Positions 26,849 through 35,987 are shown, counted from the first letter of the stretch. The stretch is 64,000 bases of DNA from Alkalibacterium sp. 20 (GCF_001885615.1 NZ_LSRN01000023.1:62001-126000); one strand, 5' to 3'. The notes: a model not told the origin generated them from the sequence alone. A program made the numbers and translations.

Positions 26849-27240
26849 TTTCTTACACCTCCATATTTTTTCGATAGGCGGAGGCTTTTTTAGCATCCGT
26901 TCAAAGTTAAAGCGTAGATATCCTAAGCTCCTTATTATAACATGACCAGCCACCCCATCAAACAGCTGATTTGAATATCGTTCTCTACGTTTACTTATGC
27001 GTCATACGTATGTCACTTTGTTCTTGAAAGGTGTATTTAAGCATGCTCCTAAGTCCAAATATGACTATACACATAAATCGTGTTCCCTTAGCTCTTATCG
27101 TTCTTCCTCTTTTTCTAAATCGCAAAGGATTCACAAAGCAGATAACAGTTAGCTAGCTTTGAAAAACTGATCAAGTGTCATTTTCAGTACGTAACACCTC
27201 TTTATGAATCAACTAAAGTGGAATAGAATATGTTGAATTG
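26849..27240. other. intergenic, decayed spacer with a short repeat
   Basis: About 400 bp without a supported gene. Contains one copy (27145-27195) of a roughly 45-bp repeat whose other copy is at 28933-28983. Confidence 0.4.
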
Positions 27241-27252
27241 ACAGGCTTTTAT

Positions 27253-27282
27253 TTGCCTGATCAACTCTCAAAGAGTTATAAT
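27253..27282 (+). promoter_or_regulatory. promoter of flavoprotein operon
   Basis: TTGCCT, 18-nt spacer, TATAAT. The leader before the first gene is about 105 nt. Confidence 0.5.
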
Positions 27283-27392
27283 TAGACTGAATTAACTCCT
27301 GTAAATCCTCTACTGTTAATCTTCCCATTATTCCCATTATCTGTTGTGATCGTCTCCGATTTTCGTCGTACCGTTAAAAGGAGTTGGCTGGC

Positions 27393-27773
27393 ATGAAAAA
27401 GTTTTTGAAAGGTTTTGCGGTGCTGATTGGCATACTGCCGATCGTTGCTGCTGGGTTTTTTATCTATGCGGCACGTGGTCTTGATAGAGATATCCCACTG
27501 GAAGGTGGAAGTGCTGCTGAGCTGGAAGACGGTCGTTACCAAGGTGAGTATGAAGGAGGTAGATGGTCCAACAAAGTGGAAGTGGTTGTTGAAAATGGAG
27601 AAATTACCGATATCATTATAATCGAGGATATGCTATTTAGAACGGCTGCATTCAGTCAGGAAATCATTGAAAATGTTCTGGAAAATCAACAGACTGATAC
27701 GGATGTGGTCACCGGTTCGACGGTCACCTCCCGCGCCTATTTAAAAGCTATTGAAAATGCTTTGGATCCCTAA
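27393..27773 (+). CDS. membrane-anchored FMN-binding domain protein
   Basis: 126 residues. An N-terminal hydrophobic helix (about 4-28) would act as an uncleaved anchor, placing the FMN-binding domain outside the membrane. The flavinylation-type motif DVVTGSTVTSRAYLKAI lies at 104-120; in this family an S/T residue in the (S/T)G(A/S)T block receives FMN from ApbE. Start at the ATG at 27393, 9 nt after AAAAGGAG; a TTG at 27384 is too close to the site. Followed by flavodoxin 14 bp later. Probably part of an extracytoplasmic electron transfer chain. Confidence 0.82.
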   Translation: MKKFLKGFAVLIGILPIVAAGFFIYAARGLDRDIPLEGGSAAELEDGRYQGEYEGGRWSNKVEVVVENGEITDIIIIEDMLFRTAAFSQEIIENVLENQQTDTDVVTGSTVTSRAYLKAIENALDP

Positions 27774-27787
27774 AAGGAGGAAACGAG

Positions 27788-28270
27788 ATGAAGACCTTGA
27801 TAGCCTATGCGAGCAAACATGGCTGTACTGAAAAATGTGCGAAATTGCTGGAAGAACACCTGGACGGAGAAACAGAGAGAGTCAACTTGAGAGACCAGAC
27901 TGAAGTTGATTTTTCAAAATACGATACGGTTGTCCTTGGCAGTCCAGTATACGTCGGGAAGATATTAAAAGAAGTGGATACATTCGCAAAAACAAATTTA
28001 AATGAACTGGAACAAAAAACAATCGGTCTGTTTATTTGTGGCATGCAGGAAGAACATACACTGAGAAACGAACTGGAAGTCAATTACACAACCGAATTAC
28101 AGGACAAAGCGGTAATAAGAGAGTGTTTTGGAGGAGCCTTTGACTTCAGTGACATGAATTTTGTGGAAAAAATGATCACAAAAAAGGTGGCGAAAATCGA
28201 CAAGGATGTATCGGCTATTCGAGAAGATGTGATCCACAGTTTTGCAAAGACACTAAATCAGCAGCACTGA
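27788..28270 (+). CDS. flavodoxin domain protein
   Basis: 160 residues with the FMN phosphate loop YASKHGCTEKCAKLL at the N terminus, LGSPVYVGKI near 55 and FICGMQEE near 80. It resembles the flavodoxin/HemG group (Flavodoxin_5). AAAGGAGG precedes the ATG by 7 nt and the gene is 14 bp after the FMN-binding protein, so the two form an operon, perhaps passing electrons from the cytoplasm to the anchored flavoprotein. Partner reductase not seen here. Confidence 0.85.
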   Translation: MKTLIAYASKHGCTEKCAKLLEEHLDGETERVNLRDQTEVDFSKYDTVVLGSPVYVGKILKEVDTFAKTNLNELEQKTIGLFICGMQEEHTLRNELEVNYTTELQDKAVIRECFGGAFDFSDMNFVEKMITKKVAKIDKDVSAIREDVIHSFAKTLNQQH

Positions 28271-28349
28271 GAAATTATGAAATAACCCCTTCCGAGAAAA
28301 GTTTTCGGTATACCATTCCATGTCAAAAAGCACTTCAAACATACAAATG

Positions 28350-28379
28350 CCCCATGACATCGACTATGAAATCATGGGG
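28350..28379. terminator. bidirectional hairpin between convergent genes
   Basis: CCCCATGA (28350-28357) and TCATGGGG (28372-28379), with outer ATACAA/TTGTAT pairing. No long U run, so terminator function is probable rather than certain. Confidence 0.55.
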
Positions 28380-28396
28380 TACTTGTATCGGTATAG

Positions 28397-28822
28397 TTAA
28401 ACGGTATATCGCTCATTCCAGCTCTTGGGAAAGTGAAGTTTGTTTCCGTAAATATATCGAATCAGCTGTCCGTGATGCTGGATTTCATGCTCCAGAAGTG
28501 TAAAAAGATAGTCGATCTGTGTGTCATTCAAATCTGTAGAATCAATTTGATCTATGCAGGCTTTGGAACTACTTTTGAGACTGTCCATTACACTCGAATG
28601 TGAAGTTAAATCCTTAAGTGAACATGAAAAACCGATCCATTCATTATGAATAACAGCTTGAAGGTAGCTTTCTCTTGCACCGACGATGCACCAGATTTGT
28701 TCGCCTATCGTATTCGACGGCAAGTCACCTAGCGTTAATTCTAATTCTTGAACACTTAAGCCATTGACAAGGTCTTCCGTTAAATTAAAAGCAGCGTTGA
28801 GTCGTTCAACCAGTTTTTTCAT
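28397..28822 (-). CDS. DinB-like four-helix protein
   Basis: 141 residues, helical, with histidines positioned for the DinB/YfiT metal site: LLEHEIQHHGQLIRYIYG near 110. Start at the ATG at 28822, 9 nt after AGAGGTG. DinB-family proteins include thiol-dependent transferases (bacillithiol S-transferases), which would suit the many detoxification genes nearby, but the specific activity cannot be told. Confidence 0.75.
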   Translation of the reverse strand: MKKLVERLNAAFNLTEDLVNGLSVQELELTLGDLPSNTIGEQIWCIVGARESYLQAVIHNEWIGFSCSLKDLTSHSSVMDSLKSSSKACIDQIDSTDLNDTQIDYLFTLLEHEIQHHGQLIRYIYGNKLHFPKSWNERYTV

Positions 28823-29064
28823 CTCATATAACACCTCTTTTATAAAGTAAGTTAAGCTCAAAAATTCATTTCTATTTGTACTGTATAATATAATTATGAT
28901 TATATAATGAAATATTGGTATATCTACACTTAATCAGTTACTTCGCTTGAGAAACTGATCAAGTGTTATTTTTAGTCTGTAACGCTACTTAATTTAATCC
29001 AGCTGAAATTTTTTACAGCAAAACAAAAAGGGTAATCCATTTAGCTATCACGGCTATGACCAAA

Positions 29065-30114
29065 CTAGTATTTCTGTATGATACTCAAAATGTCATCGCC
29101 GTATTTTTCTACCTTGGCCTTACCAAATCCATCGACTAACTGAAGGTCTTCTTTACTCTTAGGCATCTCTTCAATCAAGGCTGTTAACTGCTTGTCGCTG
29201 AAGATGTAATAAGCTCTGATTTCTTCTTCCCGACTCTTAGTTAATCGGAAATCCTTCAATTCTTTAAATATGTCTGATATCTTTTCTGGTAATGCTTTAT
29301 GTACTGCTGGTTTTTCTTCTGAAGTCAGACTGACCAGTTCATCCATACCCTGTTTATCAGTTTTCAATTTATAAGGTTCATACTTTTGGGTATAATCTTT
29401 CAAACTATCTATGTGTACATCCAAATAAGATTTTGCCCAAGCCAACATATCTTTGTCAGAAAGAGCTTCTCTATTTGACTGTTGATATGCTACTTTTATG
29501 TATTTCACCAATTGATCTGCCCTTATTACTTTTTCTTTCACTTCTTTTTTTGCATACCTTGCATTAAGTACCGTCTTTGGATTAGCCAGCACAACGACCG
29601 GCTTGTTTAACTCATCAAAATATCTTTTAGAAATAGACTTAGTCAAAATATTACTTCTACTCTCAACCCTTATCTTTTTCATTAAGTCCATATGACGTTG
29701 ATTCTGAGTGATCGGAGAATAGATTCCTTCCTTCTTCTTACGCCCTTTAAATTCTGTCGTGCGTATAAAATCGCCCGCATTATTGATGTCGATATTTCCA
29801 TAAAGATTTTTGCATTCAATAATAAAACATAATTTCTTTGTAAAAACCAAGTAGTCTATTTGTGCACTTAAGTCCCCATCTTCCAGATAAATATCATGCA
29901 GGACATACATAGGTATATGACTGTTTTTTAGTTCGAATTTTATATTCTTCTCACCAGCTATGCCATACTCCAGGAATTTTATATCTCGCTTCAAGATATT
30001 TAACCCTTCCGCATTCAGGGTCGGTTCCAAGTCTTTCAGCATTTCCAACTGTTCTTCAGCATTCCCATTCTCTTTAAGAAAGATCGGTTCTGTCATTTTA
30101 TTAAAAAAGCCCAT
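29065..30114 (-). CDS. NERD nuclease-related domain with C-terminal HRDC domain
   Basis: 349 residues. The NERD domain (about 45-190) has the PD-(D/E)xK-like core: AQIDYLV followed by LCFIIECKNLYG. The C-terminal HRDC domain (about 275-349) reads AYYIFSDKQLTALIEEMPKS and LQLVDGFGKAKVEKYGDDIL, the nucleic-acid binding module of RecQ helicases. This pairing suggests DNA or RNA processing. No partner genes adjacent; monocistronic behind a good promoter. Target not known. Confidence 0.82.
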   Translation of the reverse strand: MGFFNKMTEPIFLKENGNAEEQLEMLKDLEPTLNAEGLNILKRDIKFLEYGIAGEKNIKFELKNSHIPMYVLHDIYLEDGDLSAQIDYLVFTKKLCFIIECKNLYGNIDINNAGDFIRTTEFKGRKKKEGIYSPITQNQRHMDLMKKIRVESRSNILTKSISKRYFDELNKPVVVLANPKTVLNARYAKKEVKEKVIRADQLVKYIKVAYQQSNREALSDKDMLAWAKSYLDVHIDSLKDYTQKYEPYKLKTDKQGMDELVSLTSEEKPAVHKALPEKISDIFKELKDFRLTKSREEEIRAYYIFSDKQLTALIEEMPKSKEDLQLVDGFGKAKVEKYGDDILSIIQKY

Positions 30115-30300
30115 TTGGTAGTCACCCCTTTATAATGATAAAAACGTTTAATTTCAGCCTGTTTCATACTAAATCACATCATATTACACGAACATCAAAA
30201 ACAGCATATAGTTGTTCGCATAATTCGTTCCGCTACTGTTTGAGTGGATTAACGAAAGTTACCGTATTTTGATTGAACTTCAATAAATTGCCTCTTTAGT

Positions 30301-30330
30301 ATTATATTAACATACTGCGAAGTTTATCAA
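30301..30330 (-). promoter_or_regulatory. promoter of NERD-HRDC gene
   Basis: TTGATA (30330-30325), 18-nt spacer, TATAAT (30306-30301), about 190 nt before the ATG. The remaining interval to selD (30331-30450) holds a CATTCATTT/AAATGAATG dyad at 30373-30404 near a TAAACT -10 candidate for selD. Confidence 0.6.
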
Positions 30331-30450
30331 TATAAGATATCATATAATTCTTGATAATCTTAAAAAAAAACCATTCATTTATAACAGAACGGTGAAATGA
30401 ATGTTAAACTGTAAGTATCGATATCCACCAAATGAAAGAAGGCAGAAAGA

Positions 30451-31491
30451 ATGACTCAAGTTAAATTAACCACACTTACAAAAAAAGGCGGCTGCGGCTG
30501 TAAGATCGGTCCTACCGAATTACGCGAAGTACTTCTTAATCTTCCAGCACAAAAGAACGACCCAAATCTGCTTGTCGGCTTAGATACCGGAGACGACGCG
30601 GGTGTCTATAAATTAACGGATGACCTGGCCATCGTCCAGACACTTGATTTCTTCACTCCCATCGTTGATGATCCGTATGATTTCGGTCAGATTGCAGCGG
30701 CTAATGCCCTGAGTGATGTGTATGCGATGGGCGGAACGCCGATCACTGCACTGAACATCGTGGCTTTTCCCATATTCGACCTAGATAAAGCGATCCTCAC
30801 TGACATCTTACGCGGGGCAAGTGATAAATTAAAAGAAGCAGACTGTAACCTTGTCGGGGGACACTCAATCGATGATCAGGAACCCAAGTTTGGCCTTTCA
30901 GTCACCGGTACGATTCATCCGGATCACATTCATACAAATGCCGGAGCGAAAATAGGCGACAAACTTATTCTCACAAAACCGATCGGCGTGGGGATCTCGA
31001 CCACAGCCATTAAAAACAACTTATTGACAGAAGAAGAAACTAGAAACGTTACGCGCGTGATGGCAACACTAAATAAATCGGCGGCAGCAGTCATGAATCA
31101 GCACGACGTCCATGCCTGTACCGACGTCACTGGTTTTGGACTGTTAGGCCACCTCACTGAAATGGCCACAGAAAGTCATCAAGCGTTGACCATCCGAAAA
31201 GATGACGTCCCTGTTCTCCCTCGCGTGCGTCACCTTGCAGAACAAGGTGCCATTCCTGGTGGATCACGAAATAATTTGAAACATGTAAAAGCTGTTGTCC
31301 ATTTCGAAGACCATCACGATGAGATCGATCAGCTGATTTTAGCAGATGCAGTCACCTCCGGCGGCTTACTGATGGCCGTAAGCGAAGAAGACGTTTCAGC
31401 ATTGCTTGAATCTCTTAAACTTAAAGGCATCGATGCAAAACTGATTGGGGAAGTAACAGACGGCGATGCCGGTCATATCTACGTCAAATAA
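30451..31491 (+). CDS. selD: selenide, water dikinase
   Basis: Makes selenophosphate from selenide and ATP. 346 residues. The active segment GGCGCK near residues 13-18 has Cys15 (TGC codon) at the position that is selenocysteine in some homologues, with catalytic Lys18. ATP/Mg motifs GDDAGVY near 47 and NALSDVYAMGG near 85 are intact. Followed 14 bp later by the selenouridine synthase, so the selenophosphate is used at least for tRNA modification. No selA or selB occurs in the window. Confidence 0.96.
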   Translation: MTQVKLTTLTKKGGCGCKIGPTELREVLLNLPAQKNDPNLLVGLDTGDDAGVYKLTDDLAIVQTLDFFTPIVDDPYDFGQIAAANALSDVYAMGGTPITALNIVAFPIFDLDKAILTDILRGASDKLKEADCNLVGGHSIDDQEPKFGLSVTGTIHPDHIHTNAGAKIGDKLILTKPIGVGISTTAIKNNLLTEEETRNVTRVMATLNKSAAAVMNQHDVHACTDVTGFGLLGHLTEMATESHQALTIRKDDVPVLPRVRHLAEQGAIPGGSRNNLKHVKAVVHFEDHHDEIDQLILADAVTSGGLLMAVSEEDVSALLESLKLKGIDAKLIGEVTDGDAGHIYVK

Positions 31492-31505
31492 GAAAGGATA
31501 CGATT

Positions 31506-32531
31506 ATGTTTAAAGATGTCACACCACTTGAGCTCTATCGATTAAAAGAACAGCGAAGTACCATTGTCGATGTGCGTTCACCAAAAGAATATGCGGAAGC
31601 AACGATTCCAGGCGCGATCAACATACCACTTTTTTCGAACGACGAGAGGGCAGAGGTCGGAACAACCTATAAACAAAAAGGACAGGACGCTGCAAAAGAC
31701 CTCGGTTTGGAAATTTTCTCAAAGAAATTACCTGTCTTTATCCAGCAATTCAAGGAACTGAAGACACCAGTAACCGTATTCTGCTGGCGCGGGGGCATGC
31801 GCAGTGAAACTGCCGCGACGGTCGTGGGTTTAATGAATATCCCAATAAATCGGTTAACTGGAGGGATCAGAGCTTATCACAGCTGGAATAAAGAACAGCT
31901 CGGCACAGTACGCATCCCACCACTATATGTCTTGAACGGGCATACCGGAAACGGAAAAACGCACATTCTTCTTCAACTGAAGAAAGAGGGTTATCCCGTT
32001 ATTGATTTGGAAGGTATGGCCAGTCATCGCGGTTCGATCTTCGGTCATATCGGACTGGAACCGAGTAATCAAAGAACGTTCAATCTGTTGTTAGGTGAAG
32101 CTTTATTACGCTATCAAGACGAAGCCTTCATACTCATTGAGGGGGAAAGCTCACGGGTCGGCAAGATAACGATACCTGAGCGCTTCTACCAACATAAAGA
32201 AACGAGTCCTCAATTGTTTATCGAGCTTCCCTTAAACGAGCGCGTAAAAAATATTTTAGCAGACTATTCACCTGATGACTATCACGATCAATTTATCGAA
32301 GCCTTTCAAGTGATCAAAAATCGCATTCACACACCTGTGGCGAATGCGATAGCACAGGCACTTGCAGAAAAAGATTATCCAGTCGTAGTAGAGAACCTTT
32401 TGACGCATTATTATGACCCGAGGTACAATCATTCGACCGCTTGTGCGGAAAACTTGGTCACATCGATCGAAGAATCGTCAGTGGAAGCTGCGAAAGAACA
32501 AGTAAAACAGTACCTTTCAGTAAAACGATAA
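31506..32531 (+). CDS. mnmH: tRNA 2-selenouridine synthase
   Basis: Replaces sulphur by selenium in the wobble 2-thiouridine of certain tRNAs, through a geranylated intermediate. 341 residues: N-terminal rhodanese domain with the catalytic cysteine in VFCWRGGMRSET near 97, then a P-loop domain with LNGHTGNGKTHIL near 146. AAAGGA precedes the ATG. Forms a two-gene operon with selD. Also called selU or ybbB. Confidence 0.95.
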   Translation: MFKDVTPLELYRLKEQRSTIVDVRSPKEYAEATIPGAINIPLFSNDERAEVGTTYKQKGQDAAKDLGLEIFSKKLPVFIQQFKELKTPVTVFCWRGGMRSETAATVVGLMNIPINRLTGGIRAYHSWNKEQLGTVRIPPLYVLNGHTGNGKTHILLQLKKEGYPVIDLEGMASHRGSIFGHIGLEPSNQRTFNLLLGEALLRYQDEAFILIEGESSRVGKITIPERFYQHKETSPQLFIELPLNERVKNILADYSPDDYHDQFIEAFQVIKNRIHTPVANAIAQALAEKDYPVVVENLLTHYYDPRYNHSTACAENLVTSIEESSVEAAKEQVKQYLSVKR

Positions 32532-32542
32532 TAGTAAACTAA

Positions 32543-32591
32543 AAAAAGCATCAAGATTTCGGCCATAATCGGCAGAAATCTTGATGCTTTT
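32543..32591. terminator. bidirectional terminator after mnmH
   Basis: 18-bp perfect arms (32543-32560 and 32574-32591) beginning with A5 and ending with T5, between the convergent mnmH and RidA genes. Confidence 0.9.
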
Positions 32592-32665
32592 TCAGCTGTG
32601 CTTTTAAGAATCGGCATTAAAAAGTAACGTTGACCGTTCCTGCCTTCAAAAAAAAATACTTATTA

Positions 32666-33937
32666 CTAAGCTATTGGAGGTGTTCCCTCGGCGTTTGATA
32701 CAACGGCATCGATTTGGATCATAGCACCTTCAGGTAAAGCTGATACGCCAACTATGCTTCGAGCAGGAACACCGTCTGGGAAGAAGGTTTTATAAACTTC
32801 GTCGACAGCATCGATATCCGCAATGTTTTTAAGGAATATATTCACTTTAACCACATCCTCCATAACGTGGTCGACACTTTCTATAATTGCCTTGATGTTT
32901 TCCAAGCACTGTCCAGCCTGTTCTTTTACACCACCCGCTACCATTTCACCCGTTTTTGGATCTAGAGGTAATTGAGCAGAAAGATGATTGTAATGAGAAA
33001 AAGCGACAGTTTGTGTAGCTAGAGCATTTTTCGGTGCATTTTCCGTATTGTTTGCTTCCAGGATAAGTCCGTGCCTGTCTTCAACAGCTTGTGGCGGTGT
33101 ACCGTCTCCGTGTGACACCACTGCTTCAACTTGTACCAAAGCATCCATCGGTAAAGCCGAAACTGCAACTGTTGTCCGTGCTGGGAAATAGGCTACGGCT
33201 CTGGCGATAGCTGAGTCTGGGAAGAAGGTCGTGTACACTTCATTTACGGCTTCAACATCCGAGAAGTTTTTAAGGTAGACATTGATTTTAACAATATCGT
33301 CAAAAGGAACGTCGACGCTTTCTAAAATCGCCTTGATGTTCTTCAAGCATTGTCCCGTCTGCTCTTTTACACCACCGACTACCAGTCTGCCCGATTTTGG
33401 ATCGATAGGTAATTGAGCTGAAAGATTGTTGTAATGAGAAAAAGCGACAGCTTGCGTAGATAGAGCACTCATGGGTGCGTTAGTCGTATTATTTGTAAGT
33501 TTTATGAGGTCGCCTGATTGTGGTGCATTTGGAATCGTCCCTTCACCGTGTGAAACCAGTGCATCGATCTGCACCAAAGCATCCATAGGCAAAGCTGAAA
33601 CTGCGACTACCGTCCGTGTAGGAACATAGGTTGAAAAGAATGTTTTATAAACTTCGTCAATAGCGTCAACATCTTTGATATTCTTAACGAATACAGTGAT
33701 CTTAACAACGTCGCTCATGACATGGTCGATGCTGTCTACGATCGCCTTGATGTTTCTAAAGCACTGTTCAGCCTGCTCTTTAACCCCGCCCGCTACCAAT
33801 TCGCCAGATTTTGGATCGATAGGTAATTGAGCTGAAAGATTATTGTAATGAGAGTAAGCTACTGTCTGTGAATAAGGACCGATATTTTTTGGCGCATTTT
33901 CCGTATTTCTTGCTGATACTACATTATAGTCGCTCAT
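32666..33937 (-). CDS. triple RidA-domain protein
   Basis: 423 residues that are three tandem RidA/YjgF domains (about 1-135, 145-283, 292-423). RidA proteins are usually 125-130 residue trimers that hydrolyse reactive enamines/imines. Each unit repeats NNLSAQLPIDPKSG, GGVKEQ..QC..NIKAI and the substrate-binding Arg: Arg108, Arg254 and Arg393; the following acidic residue is Asp125, Glu271, Asp410. The middle unit has an insert (AIARAVAY) just before its Arg. A single chain could form the trimer. AAAGGGG is 9 nt before the ATG. Long leader with its own promoter and a strong hairpin. Confidence 0.92.
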   Translation of the reverse strand: MSDYNVVSARNTENAPKNIGPYSQTVAYSHYNNLSAQLPIDPKSGELVAGGVKEQAEQCFRNIKAIVDSIDHVMSDVVKITVFVKNIKDVDAIDEVYKTFFSTYVPTRTVVAVSALPMDALVQIDALVSHGEGTIPNAPQSGDLIKLTNNTTNAPMSALSTQAVAFSHYNNLSAQLPIDPKSGRLVVGGVKEQTGQCLKNIKAILESVDVPFDDIVKINVYLKNFSDVEAVNEVYTTFFPDSAIARAVAYFPARTTVAVSALPMDALVQVEAVVSHGDGTPPQAVEDRHGLILEANNTENAPKNALATQTVAFSHYNHLSAQLPLDPKTGEMVAGGVKEQAGQCLENIKAIIESVDHVMEDVVKVNIFLKNIADIDAVDEVYKTFFPDGVPARSIVGVSALPEGAMIQIDAVVSNAEGTPPIA

Positions 33938-33996
33938 GTTTGCATTCCCCTTTTAGATAATTTTTTTAACAGCTCTATTTATCGACTCGATTTTAT

Positions 33997-34037
33997 GCCT
34001 AGTTATATCATGGCTTTCACCCCTGATAAAACTAGGC
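33997..34037 (-). ncRNA. structured 5' leader hairpin of the RidA gene
   Basis: 13 of 14 positions pair between 33997-34010 and 34024-34037 around a loop that reads GGGGTGAAAGCCA on the minus strand. It lies in the middle of a leader of about 140 nt. There is no terminator next to it and I do not recognise a known riboswitch. Could be an RNA switch, a stability element or a protein-binding site. Confidence 0.45.
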
Positions 34038-34081
34038 CAGAACTTGCTATAGCAACAAATAAAGCGGTTACACAATTACGA

Positions 34082-34110
34082 TTATAACAGACTTTTTTCG
34101 TTTTGACTAC
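34082..34110 (-). promoter_or_regulatory. promoter of the RidA gene
   Basis: TATAAT at 34087-34082, 17-nt spacer and a poor -35 TAGTCA at 34110-34105. Confidence 0.6.
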
Positions 34111-34281
34111 CTGTATCTTGTGATTCTTTTGTTGCGTTTTTGCTTCGACGATAACTGCTGACGAGTGATTAAAAAAGTATAGCCTCGCAAGTCAGTAATA
34201 ACCTGGACCGTCGAAGTTGGGACACCAATTTGTTAGGACAGTCCCGCATTCAATAATGATAATTCAACTTCAAAAAAATAT
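34111..34281. other. intergenic, no gene seen
   Basis: Spacer between the RidA promoter and the terminator of the SOUL pseudogene. Nothing supportable. Confidence 0.35.
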
Positions 34282-34315
34282 ACGCCCCTTAACGAACTTA
34301 ATCGTTAAGGGGCGT
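34282..34315 (-). terminator. terminator of SOUL locus
   Basis: 14-bp perfect arms (34282-34295, 34302-34315), then ATATTTTTTT on the minus strand. It lies 130 bp beyond the SOUL stop. Confidence 0.8.
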
Positions 34316-34446
34316 GTGGTTTTTGAAAGAATTTTTATCTCAGCAACATTTCATGCCATGGACTTCCCTATTAGAATCCTAATCCCTTAACAAATCGAGC
34401 AGTCATAGCCTTTTACTCGATCGATTATTGAAAATTGTTCTTTTGC

Positions 34447-34956
34447 TTACGCTTTAATGATTCTAACCCAAATTTCATTTTTTCTGAACATAGGTGGGGT
34501 AAACGGTCCGTTGTAAGAAGGCAACATATAGTTTGATTGCTTTTGATAGCCCTTCTCCTGTATCCACTCTTCCAGTTTTTTCTTCATTTTTGATTCTTTT
34601 GACTTGTTAGAAAAACCTGAATAATGTATTGCACCGAACAAGCCTTCGTCGAATTTTTTCACCTTTAGATTCGGATTATTTGGTTCTGGTATTTATTCCC
34701 TATACTTTTCTGGAACAACAAATGCCATTTTCTTTTTTTCTTCAGTTTCTTCTTGAATAACAGGTACTGTCATTGAGATTTTTTCATTCGCTTTATTGTC
34801 GCTGGATATATACTTGAACAAAGTACCAAATGAACTGTTACTATCTTCATTATTTAAATTTTCGTACTCGACAATATAAAAATCGACATATTTTCTTATT
34901 TCAAAGTCCTCTTCTTTCAGCACTACATCATAATCGGGCGTCTCATATTTACTCAT
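34447..34956 (-). pseudogene. SOUL heme-binding family protein with premature stop
   Basis: One reading frame of 170 codons interrupted by TAA at 34693-34695. The first part (MSKYETPDYDVVLKEEDFEIRKY) and the last (IPEPNNPNLKVKKFDEG to VRIIKA) are both typical of SOUL proteins, which have PKPxDPRV at the point after the stop. A single nonsense change at a Glu/Thr-like position would explain it. GGAGTG is 5 nt before the ATG. Non-functional unless read through. Confidence 0.82.
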
Positions 34957-35162
34957 AGAATCACTCCATTCATTAAGTTAATGATCTCATTAATATTGTA
35001 ACATTTCCGATCTCAAACGCTTAACAATCTTATTCCAACTTGTATCATTCGTCGTCCAGACTCTTTGTACATTTTTTGAAATTAAACCCGATAAGCATAC
35101 AAATTGTGCTAGAATTTAGAGGTAAGGATACTAGACTATGCATTGAAAAGTGAGGATATTAA

Positions 35163-35903
35163 ATGATTGCAAAAACTGAAGAAGATTTTAATGGATTGAA
35201 AGAAATCGGTAAAATCTGTGGCGCCATTCGAGATGAGTTGGTTCAAAAGACTCAACCGGGAATAACCACAAAAGAACTCGACGACCTGGCGGGGAAACTA
35301 TTTGAACAAGCGGGTGCTCAGTCAGCGCCTAAACAAATCTATGATTTCCCAGGTTTTACCTGTATCAGTGTGAATGAAGAAGTCGCACACGGCATACCGA
35401 GTGACCGGGTCATAGCAGAAGGCGATCTTGTCAATATCGATGTCTCAGGATCCAAGAACGGGTATTTTGCAGACACCGGTCTCTCCTTCGTTGTTGGACT
35501 TGGCAATGCCGCTTTGAAAATGATCTGTGACGTGGCTAAAGAAGCCTTCGAAGCTGGACTTGAGAAAGCAATGCCTGACGCAAAAACAAGTACACTCGGA
35601 AAAGCGGTTCACGACGTAGCGAAGAAGAATGGTTTATCCGTTATCAAAAACCTTACTGGACACGGTATCGGACGCTCGATCCATGAGAAACCCGATCACA
35701 TTTTCAACTTCTTCTCAAAATGGGATGATGTCATCTTGGAAGAAGGCCTAGTCATCGCTTTTGAACCGTTTATCTCCACACTTGAGGAAGAAGTCTTCCA
35801 GTCTGATGATGGCTGGACCTTCCTGACTGATGAAAGTTATGTGGCGCAATATGAACATACCATCATAATCACAAGTGACGGACCAGTAGTGACGACCGCT
35901 TAA
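35163..35903 (+). CDS. map: methionine aminopeptidase, type I
   Basis: Removes N-terminal methionine from nascent proteins. 246 residues, pita-bread fold. Metal ligands are present: Asp pair in VNIDVSGSKNGYFADTG (about 93 and 104), His in GHGIGRSIHE (about 168), Glu in AFEPFIST (about 201) and Glu-His in YEHTIIIT near 234. This is the shorter YflG-like version rather than the ribosomal-operon map. GTGAGG is 7 nt before the ATG. It may be a second copy of the enzyme. Confidence 0.9.
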   Translation: MIAKTEEDFNGLKEIGKICGAIRDELVQKTQPGITTKELDDLAGKLFEQAGAQSAPKQIYDFPGFTCISVNEEVAHGIPSDRVIAEGDLVNIDVSGSKNGYFADTGLSFVVGLGNAALKMICDVAKEAFEAGLEKAMPDAKTSTLGKAVHDVAKKNGLSVIKNLTGHGIGRSIHEKPDHIFNFFSKWDDVILEEGLVIAFEPFISTLEEEVFQSDDGWTFLTDESYVAQYEHTIIITSDGPVVTTA

Positions 35904-35987
35904 TAGGGTCACGTCAAATCAAGAGGTGCATTTTCTCTTGTGTGAAAATGTGATATCCGATTTTCTATCCGCAAAGGAGATGATTTT

